Assembly: GCA_041685935.1 (NCBI GenBank)
Contig: JAWLES010000038.1
Coordinates: 1-16,609, forward strand
DNA length: 16,609 nt
Direction of reading: 5' to 3'
From: JAIPEK01 sp041685935
GTDB taxonomy: Bacteria; Desulfobacterota; Desulfobacteria; Desulfobacterales; Desulfobacteraceae
Each line of letters begins with the position of its first letter. Position 1 is the stretch's first letter. Positions 7,359 through 13,572 of the stretch are shown piece after piece. Under the pieces are notes generated by a model. The model ran no database searches. It saw only the letters and a program-made list of their open reading frames with translations, and was not told where the DNA came from. The position numbers and the translations under genes were made by a program.

Positions 7359-7395
7359 CCGTCCGGCTGAAAGGCATCGCGCCTTTCCCGGGCGG
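7359..7395. terminator. hairpin between convergent proX and the HD-GYP gene
   Basis: CCGTCCGG (7359-7366) pairs with CCGGGCGG (7388-7395), and GAAAGGC (7369-7375) with GCCTTTC (7381-7387). This gives a 15-bp stem (one G-U) with a 2-nt bulge and a 5-nt loop. It sits in the 70-bp gap between two convergent stop codons, the expected place for a shared terminator. The T-tract is poor on the plus strand (TTCT) and absent on the minus strand. Confidence 0.5.
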
Positions 7396-7404
7396 TTCTC
7401 CATA

Positions 7405-8661
7405 TCAACCAGTACGCTGCTTTCCGCACTCACCATTTCCGGCATATTCCATGTACACCCGTTTGAGGTCGGAAAGACTGTTCATAAACACATCAACAAT
7501 TTCAGGATCAAAATTCACACCCCGAAGGCGTGCGATCTCCCTTACTGCCTCGTCAAATTTCCACGCTTTTTTGTAGGGTCTCTCGCTTGTGAGCGCGTCA
7601 AACACGTCGCAAACAGCTGCTATCCTTCCGGCAAGGGGTATCTGCCCCCTGCGGAGCCCAGAAGGGTATCCGGAGCCGTCCCAGTGTTCATGATGGGTAA
7701 GCGCTATGGTCCGGGCCACCTTGAGTAGATCCGATTTTCCACCGTCCAGAAGATCGCTGCCCAGCTCGCAATGCCCTTTTATGACATCATACTCCCCGGG
7801 CGTCAACGGTCCCTCTTTTAACAGAATCGAGTCTGAAATACCGAGTTTGCCAACGTCATGCATGGGTACTGCATGATACAGCAGCCAGTTGGCGCCTTTT
7901 GTCAGCCCGTAGGCTTCCCCGATAATGGAACAGTACATGCTCAGCCGTTTGTTGTGGGAACCGGTCTGGTCATCCCTGAATTCAGCCGCCTGAACCAGCC
8001 TGTTTACAACCTCCAGCTGTGCTTCGTGAAGTTCAGCGGTCCTCTCGTTTACAAGGCTCTCAAGTTTGTTCCTGTGGTACTCCAGCTCTTTGCGGGTTCT
8101 GGACAGGGTTTCCTCAAGCCTCATCTGATCGGTGACATCGGAAAGAGATCCTATGGAAAGCACGATTTCAGAATCCGGGTATGTCTCGATCCTGGCAAGA
8201 TCCTTAAGCCAGCAGGGCTTCCCGTTGAGGTCCACCTTGTAGGTGGCTTCGGATTTCCCGGTTTTTTCCGCCAGGCGCCGGATATACTGACGTCCCTGTT
8301 CCAGCTGTTTCTTGTCCGTCACATTCCGGATCACTGCTGCATTATTCAGGTTCTTTCGGTACAGATACTGTTTGCTGAGATTTTCCCGGAATGCCTCTGC
8401 AAGCTGCCCGCCAGCTTTGCACCCCAGCATCTTCCGAAGCCGGGAACCTGCGTATTCATACCATATATCACCGTTTCCCGGCTCCCAGGCAGCAATATAC
8501 GGTACTATGGGAGTTCCGATTCTCTCCAGGGCGTCAAGATGAACAACGGCCTTTGCAAGCCTTTTTTTCAGCTTTGTGCTGTAATGATTCCTTTTAAGAA
8601 CCCGGCCGCTGTATGAATATCTTTTTTCAAACAGTCCGGGCAAATCATCTTTTGAGCTCAT
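7405..8661 (-). CDS. PAS domain-containing HD-GYP phosphodiesterase (cyclic-di-GMP)
   Basis: A cytosolic signalling protein of 418 residues with no membrane segment. Residues about 40-200 carry PAS/PAC-like sequence, including a second PAS part ending in SIGSLSDVTDQ. A coiled coil follows at about 185-220, then an HD-GYP domain. The metal and catalytic residues are all visible: H236 (TGSHNKR), H268-D269 (HDVGK), H297, H323-H324 (HHEHWDGSGYP) and D352. The family signature GYP is at 331-333, so an active enzyme hydrolysing cyclic-di-GMP is expected. The PAS region may sense a small ligand or redox state, which the sequence does not specify. The ATG at 8661 has no good ribosome site. A promoter candidate lies at 8774-8802. 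The gene is separate from the upstream ABC operon, whose terminator precedes it. Confidence 0.88.
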   Translation of the reverse strand: MSSKDDLPGLFEKRYSYSGRVLKRNHYSTKLKKRLAKAVVHLDALERIGTPIVPYIAAWEPGNGDIWYEYAGSRLRKMLGCKAGGQLAEAFRENLSKQYLYRKNLNNAAVIRNVTDKKQLEQGRQYIRRLAEKTGKSEATYKVDLNGKPCWLKDLARIETYPDSEIVLSIGSLSDVTDQMRLEETLSRTRKELEYHRNKLESLVNERTAELHEAQLEVVNRLVQAAEFRDDQTGSHNKRLSMYCSIIGEAYGLTKGANWLLYHAVPMHDVGKLGISDSILLKEGPLTPGEYDVIKGHCELGSDLLDGGKSDLLKVARTIALTHHEHWDGSGYPSGLRRGQIPLAGRIAAVCDVFDALTSERPYKKAWKFDEAVREIARLRGVNFDPEIVDVFMNSLSDLKRVYMEYAGNGECGKQRTG

Positions 8662-8773
8662 GAACCACGCCGATCAAGTTTTTTCAAATTATTACCATTC
8701 GGTTTTAAGCAGGCAGCCCTGCCGGGGATGAATAAATATTAAAACATCATCGGTTTTGAAATAATGATCACAA

Positions 8774-8802
8774 TACGTATTTCACAGAACACTCCTTGTC
8801 AA
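8774..8802 (-). promoter_or_regulatory. predicted promoter of the HD-GYP gene with palindromic -10 region
   Basis: On the minus strand a consensus TTGACA (8797-8802) is followed 17 bases later by TACGTA (8774-8779), a poor -10 match. The -10 position is covered by the perfect 10-bp palindrome AATACGTATT (8772-8781), with TGATCA at 8765-8770 beside it. A strong -35 with a weak, palindrome-covered -10 would suit an activated or repressed promoter. The leader to the ATG is about 105 nt and contains a GGCA/TGCC hairpin at 8712-8723. Confidence 0.4.
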
Positions 8803-8812
8803 GACCTAATAT

Positions 8813-8840
8813 AAAAAAGCAACCGCTTTCGGACACGGTT
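8813..8840 (-). terminator. intrinsic terminator of the ABC transporter operon
   Basis: On the minus strand AACCG (8836-8840) pairs with CGGTT (8821-8825) across a 10-nt loop, followed at once by GC and six Ts (8813-8818), then ATATT. It lies just after the ATPase stop codon at 8849 and before the HD-GYP promoter, so it separates the two transcription units. Confidence 0.65.
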
Positions 8841-8848
8841 TATTCAAT

Positions 8849-9646
8849 TCAGGAGCCTGTCAGTTCCTCCCGGATTCTGCTTTTGAACCTTACAAACGCG
8901 GATGATTCCGGGTTTCTGGGTCTGGAAAGATTCACCCGGAATTCCCTGCGGATTCGGCCGGGCCCCGAATCCATAACAATAATACGGTCTGCAAGAAAGA
9001 CAGCCTCGTTCACATCATGTGTAACAAACAGGATGGTATGGGAAAGCCGGGACCATAAAGAAAGCAGAAGTGCCTGCATCTCCTCCCTGCTCTGGGCGTC
9101 AAGCGCCCCGAACGGCTCGTCCATGAGCAGCACCATGGGATCCAGGATGAGCACCCTTGCAAGAGCAACGCGCTGCTTCATCCCCCCTGAAATCTCTGCG
9201 GGAAGATACTCTCTGAAAGGTGTCATTCCAACCATATCTGTATACTCCGCCACCAGTGTCCGGTTTTCCCTTCGTTTTCTGATACGGTTTTTCAAACCGA
9301 ATGCGATATTTTCCTCCACAGTAAGCCAGGGAAAAAGCGCGTCCTCCTGAAAAACCACACATCTGTCAGGGCCGGGCCTTGAAAGGCTGCGCCCTTCCAG
9401 CACCACTTTTCCGGAACTCGGGGCCAGAAAACCCGAAAGAATGTTCAGAAGGGTTGACTTGCCGCATCCGCTGCGTCCCACTATACAGACCAGCTCACCC
9501 TTTGCCGCATCAAACGAGATGTTGTCCAGAACATTCAGGTGTGTGCCTTTGAGATGAAAAACCTTGCTGAGATTCTGAACGGAAACAAGATCACGTTTTA
9601 ATCTGCCAAAAGATTCCGGTCTGACAAGTTTGAGCCGAGTTTTCAT
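8849..9646 (-). CDS. ABC transporter ATP-binding protein, nitrate/sulfonate/taurine (SsuB/TauB) class
   Basis: ATPase subunit of the importer encoded with the next two genes. The 265-residue protein has Walker A GRSGCGKST (57-65), the Q-loop in VFQEDALFPW (Q100), the ABC signature ISGGMKQR (152-159), Walker B VLLMDEPFGALD (172-183) and the H-loop FVTHD (H210). The FQEDALFPWLTV segment and its length are typical of the NitT/TauT family. The ATG at 9646 overlaps the permease stop by four bases, supporting translational coupling, although about 18 residues precede the usual domain start and a downstream start is possible. It is the last gene of the operon, followed by an intrinsic terminator. 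Confidence 0.92.
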   Translation of the reverse strand: MKTRLKLVRPESFGRLKRDLVSVQNLSKVFHLKGTHLNVLDNISFDAAKGELVCIVGRSGCGKSTLLNILSGFLAPSSGKVVLEGRSLSRPGPDRCVVFQEDALFPWLTVEENIAFGLKNRIRKRRENRTLVAEYTDMVGMTPFREYLPAEISGGMKQRVALARVLILDPMVLLMDEPFGALDAQSREEMQALLLSLWSRLSHTILFVTHDVNEAVFLADRIIVMDSGPGRIRREFRVNLSRPRNPESSAFVRFKSRIREELTGS

Positions 9647-10431
9647 GTGATTCTCGCCGCACTTTTCAATGTCAGTTTCAATGCCTGTTTGAGCATAAGA
9701 TCACTTATTCTTCCCATCCCGGCAATGATAATAATTCCCACCACGATCACGTCGATGCGTCCGATCATCCTGGCATCCATAATCACCGCACCCAGGCCCC
9801 TGGAAACACCGGTAAGCTCTCCCAGGACCAGGTACGCCCAGGAAATACCAAGTCCGAGCCTCAATCCTGTGATGATATCCGGGATGGCACCCGGAATCAG
9901 AATAACGAATATACCCCGTAGCCTGCCAACTCCCATCATGGCCCCGGCCTGCAGAAGCTTCGGGCTGACCCGGGCGGCACCCGAGGCTGTATTAAGATAC
10001 ACCGGAAAAAACGCAGCCATGGCTACCAGGAAAACCGTTGTTTTCATTCCGATACCGAACCAAACCATGGCAAGGGGCAGCCAGGTAATTCCCGGCACCG
10101 CTCTCAATCCGTTTATGGTGGTGCTTAAAAGCTTGTGGACAAGAGATAGCCTCCCGGACATGAGACCCAAAGGAACTCCGGCGGACGCTGCGATAGAAAA
10201 ACCTGCCCCGATCCGCACCAGACTCGCCCATGCATCCGGCAGAAACCTTGCTGCATACGGGGACTGGCCGGGCTCACCAAAAATATACAGATACGCAGTA
10301 GCTGCGACCTCTGCAGGATGCGGCATCAGATACCCGGGTATAATCCCGTTTTCACTTGCCAAAAACCATCCCGAGAGAACAGCCGCCGGAATGATCCAGG
10401 GCAGAGCCGCATGAATCCGCTGCTTTTTCAC
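9643..10431 (-). CDS. ABC transporter permease, nitrate/sulfonate/taurine (SsuC/TauC) class
   Basis: Inner-membrane channel subunit, 262 residues with about six hydrophobic segments, close to the usual TauC/SsuC size. It begins with a cationic residue run and a first membrane segment at about 10-28. The family core GITWLPLAMVWFGIG is followed by an EAA-like coupling region with GVGRLRGIFVILIPGAIPD and then GLRLGLGISWAYLV. Four-base overlaps with the substrate-binding gene upstream and the ATPase downstream indicate a single translationally coupled operon. The transported compound cannot be deduced from the permease. Confidence 0.92.
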   Translation of the reverse strand: MKKQRIHAALPWIIPAAVLSGWFLASENGIIPGYLMPHPAEVAATAYLYIFGEPGQSPYAARFLPDAWASLVRIGAGFSIAASAGVPLGLMSGRLSLVHKLLSTTINGLRAVPGITWLPLAMVWFGIGMKTTVFLVAMAAFFPVYLNTASGAARVSPKLLQAGAMMGVGRLRGIFVILIPGAIPDIITGLRLGLGISWAYLVLGELTGVSRGLGAVIMDARMIGRIDVIVVGIIIIAGMGRISDLMLKQALKLTLKSAARIT

Positions 10432-11405
10432 CTTTCCTTTTTCACCCTCTGCACAAATGACAAATCAAAGAGCGCGTCATAATCAGGCTGCCGCCGGATC
10501 ATGCCCAGGGACTCCATACGATCACCTAAAGCCTTGACCCTTTGTATGAACGCCTCATCCATTTCCCAGGCAAGCTCCATATTACCTGCCGCTTTCCTGA
10601 GCACCTGAACCGGAGTACCGAAAGAGGAAGCCCTTTTCAGCCATTTGTCAGGATTTGCATCAAGGTATTCCGTGGCCCCGGCATGGGCAGCCACAAGGTT
10701 GTACACCAGTTCGGGGTCATTCCTGATTGTATCCCGCCTCACCAGCATCCCCGCATTGATGGTGCCGATGGAGTCCCCGTAGTAGGGATAGGAAAGAATC
10801 CTGCCGATGCCCCTGGATACTGCCAGAGCAGGGAACGGCTCCCCTGAGAGAAAGGCATGTATATCACCTTTTGCAAGGGCAAGCCCCATGTCGAAAAAAT
10901 CCACCCGGACCAGGGTCACGTCCTTTTCAGGTGACAGGCCGTTTTTTACCAGGGTTTCACGCAGCAGGATCTCGTGCATTGTGCCGGGCACATACCCGAC
11001 CCGTTTGCCTTCAAGGTCCGCCACTTGTGTGACCGGTCCGTCAGCCTTGACAACAAGGGCTGAACACCTGTTGCAGAGCGCGGCAACCAGAACCACCGGC
11101 TGGCCTTTTGCTGCGGAATGGATGGCATGGGCAAGGGTGGTCCCGCACATGTCAAGACTTCCTGCAAGCAGCGCCATCTTCTGGTCGGCAGGATTGGTGA
11201 ACGGCAGTACCCTGCCTGTCATTTCTTCAGGGGTGAAGGATTCATAAAAAAAAGGCTGGATGGTCTGGGCGGTTTTCCATGTACCAACCCGAAAGGATTG
11301 GCAGGTCCCGTTCGCACCAGGCCTGAAAAGCAAAAGAGCCAAAGCGAGCAGGAAAATTTGAAAAATTCTGGAATGTCCGGTAAACAGCACTTGCTTTATG
11401 AACAA
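10428..11405 (-). CDS. ABC transporter periplasmic substrate-binding protein, NMT1/SsuA-like
   Basis: Binding protein that would set the specificity of the importer. It has 325 residues with an N-terminal hydrophobic signal segment at about 14-30 and possible cleavage near residues 31-35. The mature part shows the NMT1/SsuA-type layout: FRVGTWKTAQTIQPFFY, a region resembling the usual ligand-loop (LAGSLDMCGTTLAHAI), then VADLEGKRVGYVPGT and RVDFFDMGLALAKGDIHAF. The start is a TTG at 11405, supported by AAGGAGG five bases upstream; no competing ATG with a ribosome site is seen. The ligand could be a sulfonate, nitrate, a thiamine pyrimidine precursor or another small molecule. The nearby BioB-like enzyme hints at a cofactor-related compound, but this is weak. 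Confidence 0.88.
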   Translation of the reverse strand: MFIKQVLFTGHSRIFQIFLLALALLLFRPGANGTCQSFRVGTWKTAQTIQPFFYESFTPEEMTGRVLPFTNPADQKMALLAGSLDMCGTTLAHAIHSAAKGQPVVLVAALCNRCSALVVKADGPVTQVADLEGKRVGYVPGTMHEILLRETLVKNGLSPEKDVTLVRVDFFDMGLALAKGDIHAFLSGEPFPALAVSRGIGRILSYPYYGDSIGTINAGMLVRRDTIRNDPELVYNLVAAHAGATEYLDANPDKWLKRASSFGTPVQVLRKAAGNMELAWEMDEAFIQRVKALGDRMESLGMIRRQPDYDALFDLSFVQRVKKER

Positions 11406-11528
11406 TCTCTCCTCCTTTTTTAAATGAAAATCCCTGCCATGTTTCCGGCATCAGCAGATCACCTTTGCCGTACATCAAGAACCGGAGGGAATACAGGGCA
11501 GGTGGTCGAGTTGAAGACCGGGCCCGGA
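11406..11528. other. gap between the radical SAM gene and the ABC operon
   Basis: 123 bases between two minus-strand genes. It holds the strong ribosome site of the binding-protein gene and a 10-bp palindrome CCGGGCCCGG (11518-11527) immediately after the radical SAM stop codon. I see no clear promoter and no T-run terminator, so read-through from the radical SAM operon into the ABC operon cannot be excluded. Confidence 0.4.
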
Positions 11529-12533
11529 CTACATTGAAAAACAGTTGGAGGCAAGTCCGGGATCCCATCCGGTTTCCCGGTGCAGGCGGCTGCACTCGTG
11601 AATTCCGAGCCCCCTTCCTTTTCCGGTGTCTCCCTCGCAGTCCCGGGGACTGGCCCCGACTTCGGGGAAAAACAGGTTTGCGCCGGCGCAGAGGGATGCG
11701 GTATGGGGCTCCTGGGTGCAGTGGGCCCTGGGAATCCTTCCCATGACAAGCCTTGAAACAGCCACCAGTTTCGCCATTTCGAACTCGGTTATCATCCCGT
11801 ATTTCTCCATGGGGCTTTTCGGAAAATTCACCCGCCGCATCACTCCGCTGTATGTGGCGCCGTGCTCCCGGGCCAGAAACATCAGGTCCACCATCTCCTC
11901 GATTGAATGCTCAGGACCCACAGGTTCGATGCAGTTCATCCACAAAAGCCCCGTCTCCTTGATCACCCGGATGGTGTTGATCCGCTTTTCCCTTTTGAAA
12001 GGGGTATCTCTTCCTTCCCCGAGGCGGACCGCATGGTAGGCGCCCACAAATCCTGCCTCCAGCAGCTTTTCCCCTTCTTTCGGGGTAATGTCCCGGGTGT
12101 TGGCCACAAGCGGTGTGTTTACGCTCTTTTTCAGAAGACGTCCCACCTCCAGAAGTTTTTCAAAGGCGTAGGAGCCGCCCGTCATGATGTTCAGCGCGTC
12201 CGCCCCGCCGTTTTCGGCCTGCCGGGCCCATCCGGCCACCTGTTCGGCAGGAAACTCGACATCCTCGGTGAAAATACCGGTCCGCCGGGCAAGGCTGCAG
12301 AAAAGGCAGTTATAAGGGCATGGCTCTATATTGATGCCGATATGGAAATGATTCTCCCCCTTTCCTTTGAAAGTCTCCCTGGAAAGTTTGTCAGCAGTAT
12401 ACATCAGAACCCGTGTTTCAAGAGACATTAAGGGGAGCTTCATGAGCTCGAACGCCTCTTCCCTGGTTATCCCGTCTTCTTCCCCTTTTTCCAGTATGCT
12501 CCTTATACGGTTGTCGATTGCCGGTCCGGTCAT
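11529..12533 (-). CDS. BioB-like radical SAM protein, function unknown
   Basis: A 334-residue radical SAM enzyme. The cluster motif is CPYNCLFC, with C72, C76 and C79 (CxxxCxxC), preceded by HIGINIEP. The barrel shows MTGGSY, NTRDITP and an EPVGPEHS segment resembling the SAM-binding region of the biotin synthase/HydE/PylB group. It is not ordinary biotin synthase. The N-terminal part is longer. The C-terminal region has a run of cysteines (C272, C282, C299, C314) within AHCTQ, SLCAGANLFF, GASPRDCEGDTGKGRG and HECSRL, plus C331 three residues from the end. These may ligate an auxiliary cluster. It follows the TPR gene by 21 bases with an AAAGGA ribosome site, so it belongs to the cyclase operon. 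No biotin genes are nearby, and I do not recognise the product. Confidence 0.8.
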   Translation of the reverse strand: MTGPAIDNRIRSILEKGEEDGITREEAFELMKLPLMSLETRVLMYTADKLSRETFKGKGENHFHIGINIEPCPYNCLFCSLARRTGIFTEDVEFPAEQVAGWARQAENGGADALNIMTGGSYAFEKLLEVGRLLKKSVNTPLVANTRDITPKEGEKLLEAGFVGAYHAVRLGEGRDTPFKREKRINTIRVIKETGLLWMNCIEPVGPEHSIEEMVDLMFLAREHGATYSGVMRRVNFPKSPMEKYGMITEFEMAKLVAVSRLVMGRIPRAHCTQEPHTASLCAGANLFFPEVGASPRDCEGDTGKGRGLGIHECSRLHRETGWDPGLASNCFSM

Positions 12534-12554
12534 ACGAATCCTTTCAGTGTCAGC

Positions 12555-13565
12555 TTAAACGATCCCAAGATCAATTGCCTTTATCACCTGGCTTGCATGG
12601 TCAAAATCGGGGTCCAGCTCCAGCGCCCTTTGAAAACTGGACTTGGCATTGAAAGTATCCTTCATGTCAAGGTACAGACGGCCGATATTGTAGTAGATAT
12701 ACGGCTCGGTGTCATGTATCTTCAATGCTTTTTCATAATACTTCATCGCAGTTTCAGGCTCCCCCTTTTTTCGGTAAATTACACCAAGGGTGTTGAACAC
12801 GTTCAGGGACTCGGACCCGTACTCAAGAATTTCATTGAGGATGTCCTCGGCCGCGCCGATCCGGTCCCTGTCAATGTATATCTCTGCTGCAAGTTCCATG
12901 TATTTTTCAGCCTCTTCCGGCTTGCCCAGCGCCCGGAAAGCCCTTCCCATCTGTTCATACGCCCTGGCAAAAAGGCGGTCCAGCTCCGTGGCCTTTGAAA
13001 AGGCCTCGATGGCCTCGCTGTGCTTCCCCTGGGCGGTTTTGATGTATCCTATATTGTAGTAGTACTCAGGATTCTCCTTGCGGCTGACAAGATCGTAAAA
13101 CACCTCAAGGGCTTCATTGTAACGCCCCTGGTCCATGAGTCTCTTTCCCATTTCATATGATTTTACAGCCTTTTCAACAACCGGTTCTTTTTTCTTTCTC
13201 AGTGAAGACATGATCCGTTTTTCAATCTTGAACGTATCGTACGGAACAACAAAAAGGCCGGTGACTCCCGTCTGGCCGGCTTTCAAAACCTTCAGCTTGG
13301 TAAATCCGGGATCCGTCAGGAAAAAGGGAATATCTGCAAACCGCTCCTCTCCTCTGACGATTTTCAAAAGGGAAAGTCCGGACATCTCTCTCATCTCATA
13401 TGCACACACCACACAGTCGACCTTGGTGGAGCGCATTAGGAACCAGGCCTTTTCCGCGCTTTCCGCCTCTATAAACTCGGAAAATCCCAGGTTTCTTATG
13501 ATGCCGGACAGCTCTTTGAGGCGCTCCGGCTTGTCATCCACAAGCAGCAGGGATTTATCTTTCAT
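12555..13565 (-). CDS. degenerate response-regulator receiver domain fused to TPR repeats
   Basis: A 336-residue cytosolic protein. Residues 1-120 form a CheY-like receiver: the acidic pair D10-D11 is present (LLLVDDKPER), but the phosphoacceptor position holds A55 (VVCAYEM), exactly 45 residues after D10 as in CheY. The conserved lysine before the final proline is V107 (FVVPYD), while T84 is kept. Phosphorylation of the canonical kind is therefore not expected. Residues about 133-330 are five to six TPR units, for example AYEQMGRAFRALGKPEEAEK and YIYYNIGRLYLD, a protein-binding scaffold. There is no output DNA-binding or enzymatic domain. It lies seven bases downstream of the cyclase-like gene and 21 upstream of the radical SAM gene. 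A scaffold or partner for the cyclase is a reasonable inference. Confidence 0.87.
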   Translation of the reverse strand: MKDKSLLLVDDKPERLKELSGIIRNLGFSEFIEAESAEKAWFLMRSTKVDCVVCAYEMREMSGLSLLKIVRGEERFADIPFFLTDPGFTKLKVLKAGQTGVTGLFVVPYDTFKIEKRIMSSLRKKKEPVVEKAVKSYEMGKRLMDQGRYNEALEVFYDLVSRKENPEYYYNIGYIKTAQGKHSEAIEAFSKATELDRLFARAYEQMGRAFRALGKPEEAEKYMELAAEIYIDRDRIGAAEDILNEILEYGSESLNVFNTLGVIYRKKGEPETAMKYYEKALKIHDTEPYIYYNIGRLYLDMKDTFNAKSSFQRALELDPDFDHASQVIKAIDLGIV

Positions 13566-13572
13566 ACACCAC

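Noticed and set aside
7858..8616. 252-codon plus-strand open frame opposite the HD-GYP gene
   Set aside because: The opposite strand encodes all HD-GYP catalytic motifs; the plus-strand translation has no family features.
11406..11528. Riboswitch (TPP-like) ahead of the ABC operon
   Set aside because: A CUGAUG-like string is present, but none of the paired conserved elements of a TPP aptamer could be found.
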